NCBI RefSeq assembly: GCF_030053595.1
Contig: NZ_JASGBQ010000001.1
Span: 124,001 to 188,000, forward strand
Reading direction: 5' to 3'
Source: Fusibacillus kribbianus
GTDB taxonomy: Bacteria > Bacillota > Clostridia > Lachnospirales > Lachnospiraceae
DNA length: 64,000 nt
Part shown: piece after piece, positions 8,047-16,551 of the stretch
How positions within the stretch are numbered: position 1 is the first letter of the stretch
Layout of the letters: the number at the start of each line of letters is the position of its first letter
Translations under genes and position numbers: made by a program
The notes under the pieces: generated by a model
Told to the model about the DNA's origin: nothing
The model's input: only the letters and a program-made list of their open reading frames with translations
The model's database searches: none

Positions 8047-8877
8047 TTATTTCACAAGCTCATCGTGGTATACCAGCATGGACATAATCTCATCCACAAA
8101 TCCATCTGGCTTTCCAAGGAATTCAAATGCCTCGGGATTCTTTTTATAGCTTTCGTAAACCGGCAGACCAAACTGGATTCCCAGATGAGGGTTCTCCTTC
8201 ACCGTTGCGAACTTCGCCTTTGGAACATCCACATATCTGTCGTTTGCTTTCAGTTTTACTTCGCCGTTCTCCACCATCACATAAAAGCTCATTCCATGAA
8301 ACTGTTTCACCGGACCGTAATGAACCGGACAAGGTACATAAGCCAAATTGGAGAATACCAGCGGGCCATCCCCGATATTCACGGAGCAGTGTCCATAGTT
8401 CGGAGGAATTAAAATGGTTTCACCTTCATGAACCGTCGCGAAGATCAGATCATCGACACGGACATCCGCAGGGTCCTCTGCGTCAAAGTTATCCGATTTC
8501 TGAAGAATATAAAGTGCGGTTCCTTTGATAACCTCATATACCTCTGCATAGGTGTTTGTTTTCTCCGGATTCCATCCGTGATAATGGCCGGAGGTTTTCT
8601 TGCATTCGCCATTTACCTGTCCCGGCATAATGATCGTAATATCATACCGATAATCGTCTTTCTTTAATAATTCTTCGTCCTCTGGATAAGCAATACCACG
8701 GTATACATCGTAAACCAGCTCATCCAGGGGCAGATCATGTTCATCTGCCAGAAGGCCCTGCATCTTTTCCACTGTTTTTCTTCCAAATCCATCATATTTC
8801 AGTAAAGCACTTAATGCCATTACATGATTTTTCTCGTCAATGTAAAGCGGAAGTCCGCTGTTTTTCAGTTCTAACAT
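8047..8877 (-). CDS. Cupin-type glucose-6-phosphate isomerase family protein
   Basis: About 276 residues with the archaeal-type phosphoglucose isomerase cupin fold (PF06560). Metal ligands are seen in the first cupin motif GHYHGWNPE...AEVYEVIKG and in the second, PPNYGHCSVNIGDG. Cupin PGIs interconvert aldose and ketose 6-phosphates with a bound metal. The start at 8877 follows AAGGAG; upstream in-frame codons would run through the intergenic hairpin. It is longer than the usual 190-residue archaeal enzyme, with extra N- and C-terminal parts. In the operon it probably isomerises a hexose phosphate or a related sugar; the epimeric specificity is open. Confidence 0.83.
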   Translation of the reverse strand: MLELKNSGLPLYIDEKNHVMALSALLKYDGFGRKTVEKMQGLLADEHDLPLDELVYDVYRGIAYPEDEELLKKDDYRYDITIIMPGQVNGECKKTSGHYHGWNPEKTNTYAEVYEVIKGTALYILQKSDNFDAEDPADVRVDDLIFATVHEGETILIPPNYGHCSVNIGDGPLVFSNLAYVPCPVHYGPVKQFHGMSFYVMVENGEVKLKANDRYVDVPKAKFATVKENPHLGIQFGLPVYESYKKNPEAFEFLGKPDGFVDEIMSMLVYHDELVK

Positions 8878-8919
8878 GATCCTTCTCCTTTTGCCGTATC
8901 CAAGAATTTTCAAGAAGCT

Positions 8920-8946
8920 GGAGCCCATGCCCAACGCATGGGCTCC
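8920..8946 (-). other. Strong intercistronic hairpin downstream of the sugar-binding protein gene
   Basis: GGAGCCCATGC and GCATGGGCTCC form a perfect 11-bp stem with a 5-base loop between the binding-protein gene and the cupin gene. No U-run follows on the minus strand. Such hairpins usually protect the upstream binding-protein message or cause partial termination, giving more binding protein than downstream enzyme. Confidence 0.75.
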
Positions 8947-8959
8947 CTGTTTTCATAAT

Positions 8960-9988
8960 TTACTTCTTGTAGAATTCAGAAACGTTATCCTTTGTTACAA
9001 GAGTGAACGGAATCCAGGTTTCTTTTTCAACCTTCTTACCCTGAGCCAGTGCGATTGCCTTGTTAACAGCCTCAGCACCCTGAGTTGTACCATCCTGGCG
9101 AACACTTCCCTCTAACTCACCATCAGCTACCATAGCCAGAGCCGCTTCTGTCGCATCAACACCGATTACAACAATATCTTCACGTCCTGCCTCAATGCAT
9201 GCCAGTCTTGCTGCAACTGCCATATCATCGTTATCACAAAGGATTGCATTAAGATCATCACCGTATAAGCTGATCCAGTCCTGAGCAAACTTGGAAGCTT
9301 TGTCTCCCTGCCACTCTGCAGACTGCTCATCTAACATTTCCCATCCAGATTCCTTATCCATAATATTGTGAATACCTTCGGTTCTCTGGATTGATGCAGT
9401 GTTACCAATAATTCCCTGAAGATGAACATACTTACCGGTGCTTCCCAGCTTGTCGAGCACAAACTGAGCAAGGATCTCACCTGCTTCTACGTCGTTGGAA
9501 GCAGAAATTCCTTCACAATCATCTGCATTGCTGGTCAGAGAGTTTACAAGTACTACAGGGATTCCTGCTTCATGAAGGATATCCACAACCGGTGCGCTGC
9601 CGTCCATCTCTGCGGGCTGCATGATCACGGCATCAACGCCGAGGTTTACAAGATCGTTTGCCTGGGAAACCTGAGTAGAAGGATCAGTCTGTCCGTCAAG
9701 AAGATAGTACTCTTCTACGATGCCATCTGCCTTTGCCTGCTCCAGAACTGCTTCTCCGCCGCCGTTGATAACCAGCTCAAAGGCGTTGCTCTGGTTCTTC
9801 TGAAGCCAGCCGATCTTTACGGGCTTGTCGCTTCCGCCTTCGTCTGCCTTGCTTGTGTCGTCAGCCTTCTCCGTGTCTGCCGCTGCCTTGCTTGTCTCGG
9901 GAGCCTTTGTCTCCTCCTTCTTACTTCCGCATGCTGCCATACCGAGAGTCATTGCCACCGCCATAAAAATTGCTACTGCTTTTTTCAT
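8960..9988 (-). CDS. Sugar ABC transporter substrate-binding lipoprotein (RbsB-like)
   Basis: A 342-residue type I periplasmic-binding protein. The signal peptide MKKAVAIFMAVAMTLGMAACG ends with a lipobox and Cys20 should be lipid-anchored. A short Glu/Lys/Ser/Asp-rich linker follows, then the Peripla_BP_4 fold (VKIGWLQKNQSNAFELV, VDAVIMQPAEMDG, ILCDNDDMAVAA, VIGVDATEAAL). The ligand is expected to be a free pentose or hexose of the ribose/allose/allulose kind. AGGAGGACAAAGA precedes the ATG. It is flanked by hairpins on both sides, suggesting that its expression level is tuned separately from its neighbours. Confidence 0.92.
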   Translation of the reverse strand: MKKAVAIFMAVAMTLGMAACGSKKEETKAPETSKAAADTEKADDTSKADEGGSDKPVKIGWLQKNQSNAFELVINGGGEAVLEQAKADGIVEEYYLLDGQTDPSTQVSQANDLVNLGVDAVIMQPAEMDGSAPVVDILHEAGIPVVLVNSLTSNADDCEGISASNDVEAGEILAQFVLDKLGSTGKYVHLQGIIGNTASIQRTEGIHNIMDKESGWEMLDEQSAEWQGDKASKFAQDWISLYGDDLNAILCDNDDMAVAARLACIEAGREDIVVIGVDATEAALAMVADGELEGSVRQDGTTQGAEAVNKAIALAQGKKVEKETWIPFTLVTKDNVSEFYKK

Positions 9989-10024
9989 TCTTTGTCCTCC
10001 TATACATTTTGTTGTTTTTATTTT

Positions 10025-10047
10025 CTTAAACCGCTGTGCGGATTAAG
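10025..10047 (-). other. Small hairpin upstream of the binding-protein gene
   Basis: CTTAATCCGC and GCGGTTTAAG on the minus strand form a stem (one T-T mismatch) around ACA, in the 85-base gap between permease and binding-protein genes. No U-run follows. It may be an RNA processing or 5'-protection element. Confidence 0.45.
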
Positions 10048-10073
10048 TTCACGTTTGCTTTATACCAAAGTGT

Positions 10074-11051
10074 TTAATTTCTCTTCTTATTGATGAACAT
10101 ATCGAGCATAACTGCACCGATTACCAAAAGGCCCTTGGTCACGGTCTGCCAGTAGGAACTAATCCGCAGAAGGTTCATTCCGTTATAGATAACACCAATG
10201 ATGGCAATACCAATCATGGTTCCGGGAATAGTTGCCACACCACCGGCAAATGAAGTTCCGCCGATTACACAGGCTGCAATCGCGTCTGTTTCATAACCAA
10301 CACCAATATTCGGCTGTGCTGCATTGATTCGGCTGGTCAGGATCACACCGCCGATTGCGGTACAGATACCCATCCATACAAAGGAAAGAGTTCTTGTCCA
10401 GAATACCTTAACGCCGGAAGCAATCGCTGCATTCATGTTTCCGCCAACTGCATAAATATGACGGCCGAACTTGGTCCAGTGGAGCAGGATATAAGCAACT
10501 ACAGCCACCACCAAAAGAATCAGAATCGAGTAAGGAAGAAATCCTCCCAACTTACCTAAACCAATCTGGCGAAATGCCTTGTTGGCCAGCGTCTTTGTCT
10601 CACCGTCGCAGATGATGTAGCCGATTCCTCTGATTACCAGCTGGGTAGACAGTGTTACAACAAAAGGAAACATGTTGAACTTTGCGATCAGTGCACCGTT
10701 GATGAAGCCGAAGGCCGCACAAACTACTACCGAAAGAATAATCGCAAGCCAGATGCTGTCGGAAAATTCAAAGGATTTTCCGATGATAACACTGGTCAGT
10801 GCCAGCATGGAGCCGATGGAAAGGTCGATGCCGCCGGCTGTGATTACGAATACCATACCAAGTGCAAGAACACCGTTAACCGATACCTGCTGTAAGATGC
10901 TGACCACATTTCCCCACGTTCGGAAGGTTGGGGATGCCACACACATAAACGCGATCATAATCAGCAGAACAATAAAGATTCCATATTTCTTCATGAACAC
11001 ACTTCGGTTCATTCCAAAAATCATTTTCTGTTTTTTTGCTGCTTTCTCCAT
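10074..11051 (-). CDS. Sugar ABC transporter permease (RbsC-like)
   Basis: A 325-residue BPD_transp_2 membrane protein with about 8-10 hydrophobic segments. The family loop GGIDLSIGSMLALTSVIIG and the cytoplasmic segment INAAQPNIGVGYETDAIAACVIGG (ATPase contact) are visible. It forms the homodimeric channel of a ribose/allose-type importer with the neighbouring ATPase and binding protein. The gene starts 15 bases after the ATPase gene. A basic N-terminal tail (about 15 residues) precedes the first helix. Confidence 0.92.
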   Translation of the reverse strand: MEKAAKKQKMIFGMNRSVFMKKYGIFIVLLIMIAFMCVASPTFRTWGNVVSILQQVSVNGVLALGMVFVITAGGIDLSIGSMLALTSVIIGKSFEFSDSIWLAIILSVVVCAAFGFINGALIAKFNMFPFVVTLSTQLVIRGIGYIICDGETKTLANKAFRQIGLGKLGGFLPYSILILLVVAVVAYILLHWTKFGRHIYAVGGNMNAAIASGVKVFWTRTLSFVWMGICTAIGGVILTSRINAAQPNIGVGYETDAIAACVIGGTSFAGGVATIPGTMIGIAIIGVIYNGMNLLRISSYWQTVTKGLLVIGAVMLDMFINKKRN

Positions 11052-11066
11052 ATCCGGAAGCCCTCC

Positions 11067-12572
11067 TTATTTCTCTCCAAATTCCTTTGCCAGAACAACC
11101 TCTTGGGTTGCCTCACCATTCAGGATCTCTTCCCGGCTGATTTCACCGTTAGTCTTTCCTTCGTGATAAACTAAAAGCCTGTCACTCATTCCCATAACCT
11201 CCGGAAGCTCCGAGGAGATCATAATGATAGCCATTCCCTGTGCAGCAAACTTGCACATCAGCGTATGAATTTCCGATTTTGCACCGACATCAACACCTCT
11301 GGTTGGCTCATCCAGGATCAGAACCTTCGGATTGGCCATAATCCACTTGGACAGAACCACCTTCTGCTGATTGCCTCCGGAAAGGGAATATGCCTCATCC
11401 TCAATGCTTGCTGCTTTTACTGTCAACTGTTTGGAGACTTCCTCCACCTCCTGTTTTTCTCTTCTCTGATTCAACAGGAAGCCCTTCTGCTTTTTCGGCA
11501 AATTCGGAAGAGAAATGTTTTCTCTGATGGATCGATTCAGACAAAGACCATAATTCTTCCGATCCTCATTGACCATGGCGATTCCAAGTTTTACCGCTTC
11601 ATATGGATCCTTAATATGGATTTCCTTTCCCTCCAGCCACATTCTTCCACTTTCCAGCGGATCCAGTCCAAAAATCGCTCTCATTGTTTCGCTTCGTCCT
11701 GATCCTACCAGACCTGAAAGTCCAAGAATTTCTCCCGCATGAACCTCAAAACTGATATCCGAAAAACCTTTTCCTGTAAGACCTTCTACTTTAAAAAGTA
11801 CATCGCCGATCTTACAATCCACTTTCGGGAAAATACTGTCAACCTTTCTTCCCACCATCATGGAGATCAGTTCTTCTCTTGTTACGCCTTCCATGCTTCG
11901 ACTTCCCACATATGTTCCGTCCCGGAATACAGAAACCGCATCACAGATCTCGAAAATTTCTTCCATTCGATGAGATATGTAGATGATTGCAACGCCCTTT
12001 TTCTTCAGATCTCGGATGGTTCGGAACAAATGCTCGGTTTCCTCACTGTCCAGGGAAGAAGTTGGCTCATCCATGATGATAACTCTTGCGTTACAGGACA
12101 CGGCTCGGATAATTTCTACCATCTGAGCCTGTGCCAGAGTCAGATCCTCCATCAGGGTTGTAGGCGCCTCGCGAAAATCAAATTCTTTCAGGATTTCTTC
12201 CGTTTTCTGATTGGTCAGCTTCTTATTCAGAAACGGGCCTCTTGTATCCTCTCTGTTTAAGAAAATACTTTCTGCGATTGACAGATGAGGCTCCGGATTC
12301 AATTCCTGATGGATCATGGAAATTCCTTTGTTAATCGCATCCGCCGGTCCTCTTGCGGAATACGGCTTTCCATCAAAGGTGATGGAACCTTCATCCGGCT
12401 TATAAAGACCGATAATACATTTCATCAGTGTCGACTTTCCGGCTCCATTTTCGCCCAGCAGCGCATGAACCTCTCCAGCCTTCAGATGAAGTTCGACATT
12501 CTTCAGTGCCTGCGTACCGCCGAATGCCTTGGAAATACCCTTACATTCCAGAATGTAATGTTCTCCCGCCAT
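11067..12572 (-). CDS. Sugar ABC transporter ATP-binding protein (RbsA/MglA-like)
   Basis: A 501-residue tandem ABC ATPase energising sugar import. The first domain has Walker A GENGAGKSTL, a degenerate signature (LTLAQAQMVEI) and Walker B VIIMDEPTSSLD. The second has a degenerate Walker A (GLVGSGRSET), the signature LSGGNQQKVVLSKW and Walker B VLILDEPTRGVD. This asymmetric pattern is normal for RbsA/MglA/AlsA. The gene precedes the permease by 15 bases and follows the SIS gene by 45 bases. Confidence 0.94.
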   Translation of the reverse strand: MAGEHYILECKGISKAFGGTQALKNVELHLKAGEVHALLGENGAGKSTLMKCIIGLYKPDEGSITFDGKPYSARGPADAINKGISMIHQELNPEPHLSIAESIFLNREDTRGPFLNKKLTNQKTEEILKEFDFREAPTTLMEDLTLAQAQMVEIIRAVSCNARVIIMDEPTSSLDSEETEHLFRTIRDLKKKGVAIIYISHRMEEIFEICDAVSVFRDGTYVGSRSMEGVTREELISMMVGRKVDSIFPKVDCKIGDVLFKVEGLTGKGFSDISFEVHAGEILGLSGLVGSGRSETMRAIFGLDPLESGRMWLEGKEIHIKDPYEAVKLGIAMVNEDRKNYGLCLNRSIRENISLPNLPKKQKGFLLNQRREKQEVEEVSKQLTVKAASIEDEAYSLSGGNQQKVVLSKWIMANPKVLILDEPTRGVDVGAKSEIHTLMCKFAAQGMAIIMISSELPEVMGMSDRLLVYHEGKTNGEISREEILNGEATQEVVLAKEFGEK

Positions 12573-12617
12573 TTTTTCACCTCTCCCACTTTCTCTTATT
12601 GCCTTGCTGCACCCTTC

Positions 12618-13193
12618 CTACTCCACATTTCTGTGTCTTGCTTCCAGATCGTCATAAGTAAGGCCAAGATCCTCCACCAGAAGCATAATGATCACATCAC
12701 ACAACATATATAAATGCTGTTCGTACTGATTTCCCATCATCTGAACAGTAGGAATCACATCGGTTCTTCCGGCCAGATATGCTGTTGCCCGCACGAACAC
12801 AGAAATATCGGCATACTCTTTAATATGCTTTCCGTCCGGATTTCCGTTAAAGGTAAGGATTCTTCCTCCAGCTGCTTTCACTTTCTGAAGATAATAGGTA
12901 AACGATCCGACTTCTCCGAAGCCCTCAGAGGTAATGTATAAATCTCCCGGCCGGATCCCGACCGTTGTATCATCAAACACCCAGTGAACATTTTTTCCGA
13001 GATGTGCCAGTCTCATGGCAAATCCTCGAAGGGAAATTCCTTCCCGCCCGGCTGCAAAAACGAAAATGTTTTTTGCCTTTTCGATTGCTTCCATGGCCGC
13101 CCGAAGTTCGTTCATATCCAACAGTTCAAACACTCTTCTGTGTTCTTCTGCAATCGCCTCTGTCAGCTCCTTATACCGTTTTTCCAGTTCCAT
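12618..13193 (-). CDS. SIS-domain sugar isomerase, divergent 6-phospho-3-hexuloisomerase-like (copy 2)
   Basis: A 191-residue SIS-domain protein. The sugar-phosphate site is seen as FAAGREGISLRGFAMRLAHLG with VFDDTTVGIRPGDL, and the C-terminus DLEARHRNVE parallels the copy 1 end. Compared with copy 1 the loop has GREG instead of GAGRS and SEGFGEVGS instead of GSGSGET, so the substrate may differ. It sits between a GatZ-like gene and the transporter ATPase gene. Calling it PHI is a family-level statement; an aldose-ketose isomerase for another hexulose phosphate is equally possible. Confidence 0.75.
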   Translation of the reverse strand: MELEKRYKELTEAIAEEHRRVFELLDMNELRAAMEAIEKAKNIFVFAAGREGISLRGFAMRLAHLGKNVHWVFDDTTVGIRPGDLYITSEGFGEVGSFTYYLQKVKAAGGRILTFNGNPDGKHIKEYADISVFVRATAYLAGRTDVIPTVQMMGNQYEQHLYMLCDVIIMLLVEDLGLTYDDLEARHRNVE

Positions 13194-13210
13194 CCTTCTC
13201 CTCCTGTTTT

Positions 13211-14494
13211 CTAATTCCGTGCCCCCACACTTTTCTGATACTCCGCGACCACCTGGCGCACTGCCGCCTTCGCCAGCGCCTTCGCTTCTCTGGGTAGTGT
13301 GCCATCCCGTACCATGCGGTACTGCTCCGGCATATACTGGTGGAGCATGGAATCGGACGGTGTCTTATTATCCAGATTTCGGAACAGATGCTCCATTGCC
13401 TGTCCGACCCGTTCATCTCCAATATAATATCTGCACCGATCGGAATAGCTGTACTTTCTCGCCAGATGCTTTTCTTCCTCGGTTCCGTTATAATGTTTTT
13501 TCCAGTTTCCGGGCTGCTCCAGCATAACCTGCTCCAGGATCATCGAAAAATGAGAACACTGATACTCCGGATACAGCTCCTTTTCCATTGCCTCAAGCTG
13601 GAATAATCCCTCCCTAAGTGCAAAGGTCAAGGCCGGTCCAACCTTCAGAATAGCAATTCCATCTTCCGCCATTTCCCGAAGAGATGTTTCTTTCTGATAA
13701 TCAGTCGAATGACCTTCAAAGATGAATCCTGGATGGTTCTGAAGAGCTTTTGTCAGCTTTTCGGCTTTTCCCCGATCATACTCACAGACGCTACTGTCTC
13801 CAAACTCCACACCAGGCTGAACCACCACTGCAATAATATGTTCAAACGCATCCGTAAAACCGGCCTTATCAAATACCCGCTTATAAACCTCTACGGTTTC
13901 CTCAAAAGCCTCCGGTTTCGTTACCTGCACCGATTCCTCTGCTTCCTGGCTTCCGCCCGGAATCGGCACCTCACTTCCGATAATGAACACTGGCAGCTCT
14001 GCTTTCGGATCCTGCCGCTTCCGTTCCTCAAAGCCATCCATAGCTGCCCGGTATAACCGGACACCCCGTTTTGCAATAGTCTCCGTAGAAAGCGGCTTGG
14101 ACGAATCATCATCTCCCAGTCTCATGCTTGTATCCAGATGAATTTTCTGAAAACCGGCCTGAACAAATTCCCGAACAAGCTGTTCTGCCTTTTCCATAGC
14201 CGTTTCCTCTGGTTCGCTGCTCCATACAAGCGGTCCCAGATGGTCCCCCCCCAGAAGCAGCTTTCCCTTCGGAAGGTTACTCCGCTCCGCGATCCGCTCG
14301 GCATATTTTACAAAGTCAGCTGCATTCATTCCGGTATAGCCGCCGAACTGATTAACCTGATTGGCCGTTGCCTCCACCAGTACATATCCATCCTTTCCGG
14401 CTTCCTCCATACACGCTTCCAATACCAATTCATTGGAAGTACAGTAGGAAGCAATCCCTCTTTGTCTTTTCAGGACCTCTTTAATCGGATTCAT
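13211..14494 (-). CDS. Class II tagatose-bisphosphate aldolase subunit, GatZ/KbaZ family (copy 2)
   Basis: A 427-residue GatZ/KbaZ-type protein, clearly paralogous to copy 1 at 3.7-5.0 kb: NQFGGYTGM, LLGGDHLGPLVW, QKIHLDTSM, FEGHSTDYQ and the YSYSDRCRYY block match in order. The start at 14494 follows GGTGGAG; an in-frame upstream ATG at 14641 would overlap the kinase gene by over 100 bases. As with copy 1, no GatY/KbaY catalytic partner is present. Two divergent copies in one operon suggest a hetero-oligomer or two consecutive reactions. Confidence 0.87.
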   Translation of the reverse strand: MNPIKEVLKRQRGIASYCTSNELVLEACMEEAGKDGYVLVEATANQVNQFGGYTGMNAADFVKYAERIAERSNLPKGKLLLGGDHLGPLVWSSEPEETAMEKAEQLVREFVQAGFQKIHLDTSMRLGDDDSSKPLSTETIAKRGVRLYRAAMDGFEERKRQDPKAELPVFIIGSEVPIPGGSQEAEESVQVTKPEAFEETVEVYKRVFDKAGFTDAFEHIIAVVVQPGVEFGDSSVCEYDRGKAEKLTKALQNHPGFIFEGHSTDYQKETSLREMAEDGIAILKVGPALTFALREGLFQLEAMEKELYPEYQCSHFSMILEQVMLEQPGNWKKHYNGTEEEKHLARKYSYSDRCRYYIGDERVGQAMEHLFRNLDNKTPSDSMLHQYMPEQYRMVRDGTLPREAKALAKAAVRQVVAEYQKSVGARN

Positions 14495-14517
14495 AGCTCC
14501 ACCTCTTCCTCTCTGCT

Positions 14518-15486
14518 TCAGACGCCTTCCTTCACTGCCTGCATTGCCAGTGCACATGCACCGTACATTCCTGCCTCCGATCCGAGACTTGTCCGGATCA
14601 CTGGACAGTAAGACCGTTCCGAAAGAACCATCTCTCTGCATTTCTGGTTTAACGGTTCGATCAGAAGATCTCCCGCATTGGAAACACCTCCTCCGATCAA
14701 CACGACCTCCGGATTAAACAACATCATCAGCGTTGATATTCCCGCCGCCAGATAAGAAATAAACCGATTCAGGATTTCCCTGCAGGTTGCATCTCCTTCC
14801 TTCGCGCCTCTCGTTACCATACTGTTGTCATAAACTCCCTCATTCTCTTTTACATACTGATGAAGGATCGTCTTCCTCCGGTTCTTCATCATCTCCAGGG
14901 CATCTCTCATCATTGCTGTTCCGGAACAGTAGGCCTCCAGATGTCCCCTTCTTCCGCAGAGGCAGATATCTCCACCCTCGGTCTGGACCATCATATGTCC
15001 GAACTCTCCGGCCATGTTTTCTGCCCCGCCAAAGATCTTTCCGTTGATAATAATTCCGCCTCCGACTCCGGTTCCAAGCGTCAGAAGCAGCAGATTTTCT
15101 TTTCCGCTTTCTCCGAAGGCATATTCGCCGAGCGCATTGATATTCGCGTCATTTTCTATGAAATACGGTGCCCGGTAATATTCTCCCAGCTTTTTGGCCG
15201 GATTGAATCCATCCCAGCGGAGTTTTGCCAGATAGACGGTTTCACCGGCCTTACGGTCTACCGTTCCCGGCAGTCCCATGGCCAGTGCTTGAATTTTCGG
15301 CTCTCGGATCCCATTTTTTTCAAACATCCGGTCAAGGGTTTCGATCATATCATCGCTGACTGCTTCATATCCGCGTTCCGCCTTTGTCGGAATTTGTGTT
15401 TTCGCAACCACCTGTTTTTCTTCGTCCATGATCATCAGTTTTACATTGGTCCCTCCAACGTCAATTCCAATGAAATATCCCTCCAT
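14518..15486 (-). CDS. ROK-family sugar kinase
   Basis: A 322-residue ROK kinase. The phosphate-binding motif GIDVGGTNVKLM is at residues 7-18, the catalytic region has NDANINALGEY, and the zinc motif is seen as GDICLCGRRGHLEAYCSG. ROK enzymes phosphorylate glucose, allose, fructose or N-acylmannosamine at O6. In E. coli the allose operon pairs a ROK kinase (AlsK) with an RpiR regulator and an RbsABC-type transporter, the same set seen here, so an allose- or allulose-type substrate is the best guess. It lies 29 bases after the rpiR reading frame. Confidence 0.9.
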   Translation of the reverse strand: MEGYFIGIDVGGTNVKLMIMDEEKQVVAKTQIPTKAERGYEAVSDDMIETLDRMFEKNGIREPKIQALAMGLPGTVDRKAGETVYLAKLRWDGFNPAKKLGEYYRAPYFIENDANINALGEYAFGESGKENLLLLTLGTGVGGGIIINGKIFGGAENMAGEFGHMMVQTEGGDICLCGRRGHLEAYCSGTAMMRDALEMMKNRRKTILHQYVKENEGVYDNSMVTRGAKEGDATCREILNRFISYLAAGISTLMMLFNPEVVLIGGGVSNAGDLLIEPLNQKCREMVLSERSYCPVIRTSLGSEAGMYGACALAMQAVKEGV

Positions 15487-15515
15487 CAGCGGATTCTCCT
15501 TTCTCTCCGTTTCTT

Positions 15516-16328
15516 CTACTGTTTATATCTTGAGAGCAGAAACTCCGTCCTGTCTCCCTTGTCCTTCATTGTTTCCTTATCCTTCAGTAAATACAGCAGC
15601 GCATCGACTACCAGAAGTTCCATCACATGGGAAGCTCCTCCCAGATCCTGGAATGGATGATCTCATGATTCTGTACAAAGGACATAGCCTGCTTCTCGTG
15701 CGGCATCTGATTGTCTGGTATCTGTAATCAGGATTGTCTCCATTCCAATCTCCCGTGCCAGTCTCAACGCCTGTATCACATGAATCGCTTCCCCAGAATG
15801 GCTGATTGCCACCATGACATCACGTTTTCCGGAAAGACCGACACTTCGGATTGCGTATTCCGGCACATCAGACACAAAACTCTTGATTCCCAGTCTTGTA
15901 AGTCGATGTGCAAAATCTGCGGCAATCTCTCCAGTATTCCCCCATGCAATCAGATATACGGTTTCTGCTTCCGCAAGAAGATTCACACATCGTTTCACAA
16001 TGTCCTGATCCATCTTTTCCGCAGCTTCCCGAATGTCCCTGGAAACCTTATCAAAAAATTCTTTCAGGCTCCCCTGCTCGCTCTGTACATCCTTCTTCTG
16101 TTTTCCCAAAAGTTCCGAAGCCAAGCTGATCTTCATCTGGTAAAATCCGCTGTAGCCCACATGACGGCACATCCGAATTACGGTTGCATCGCTGGTCTCA
16201 CTTCGTTTTGCCAGCTCCGCAATATTCAATTCAACAACCTCCTCCGGATGCTTCAGGATATAATCAGCAACCTTTTTCTCTGCCTGAAACATTTCACTGT
16301 AACAGCTTCTGATTGTATCCAGTGTCAA
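15516..16328 (-). pseudogene. RpiR-family sugar regulator interrupted by an in-frame TGA
   Basis: The first 221 codons encode the HTH_6 DNA-binding domain (AELAKRSETSDATVIRMCRHVGY) and most of the SIS sugar-phosphate-binding domain (IAWGNTGEIAADFAHRL, VAISHSGEAIHVI). A TGA at 15665-15663 ends the frame after LCTES. Reading on in the same frame gives DHPFQDLGGASHVMEL, then LVVDALLYL and another 25 or so residues to a TAG, which matches the intact paralogue at 16.8-17.6 kb (FHDFGGDSHLLELAVVDALLYF). A single nonsense change thus removes about 48 residues of the SIS end. The gene starts with TTG after AAAGGAGG. It has a good promoter, so a shortened but DNA-binding regulator may still be made. 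Confidence 0.85.
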
Positions 16329-16350
16329 GTTTTCCTCCTTTTAAGAAGCT

Positions 16351-16366
16351 AAACTTCACGAAGTTT
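16351..16366. promoter_or_regulatory. Palindrome in the leader of the sugar operon, possible RpiR operator
   Basis: AAACTTC and GAAGTTT are separated by two bases, just upstream of the rpiR ribosome-binding site. Further CTTC/GAAG half-sites lie within the next 35 bases. The promoter is about 110 bases further upstream, so this could be an operator acting as a roadblock or an RNA element. No binding evidence exists beyond the symmetry. Confidence 0.4.
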
Positions 16367-16467
16367 TTCTTCATTCGCGAAGTCTCACTTCTTCAACTTC
16401 ACGTATTATTTTGTTTTTATTACATTTTTGTGAGTTTTTATGTTTTTTATCTTTTTTTGATGGTTTC

Positions 16468-16496
16468 ATTGTACACTTTGTCATGGAGTTTGTCAA
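16468..16496 (-). promoter_or_regulatory. Sigma-A promoter of the sugar operon
   Basis: Minus-strand TTGACA and TACAAT are separated by exactly 17 bases. This would give a leader of about 130 bases before the TTG start of the interrupted rpiR gene and drive the downstream kinase, transporter and enzyme genes. Confidence 0.8.
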
Positions 16497-16551
16497 GCAT
16501 TTATGAAGCAAAACTTTATTTCCAGCTCCATGAGTGGAGTTTTTCTTTTTA

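Noticed and set aside
15663-15665. TGA as a selenocysteine codon
   Set aside because: No SECIS-like hairpin directly follows and RpiR proteins have no selenium site; the intact paralogue has a Lys-like position here.
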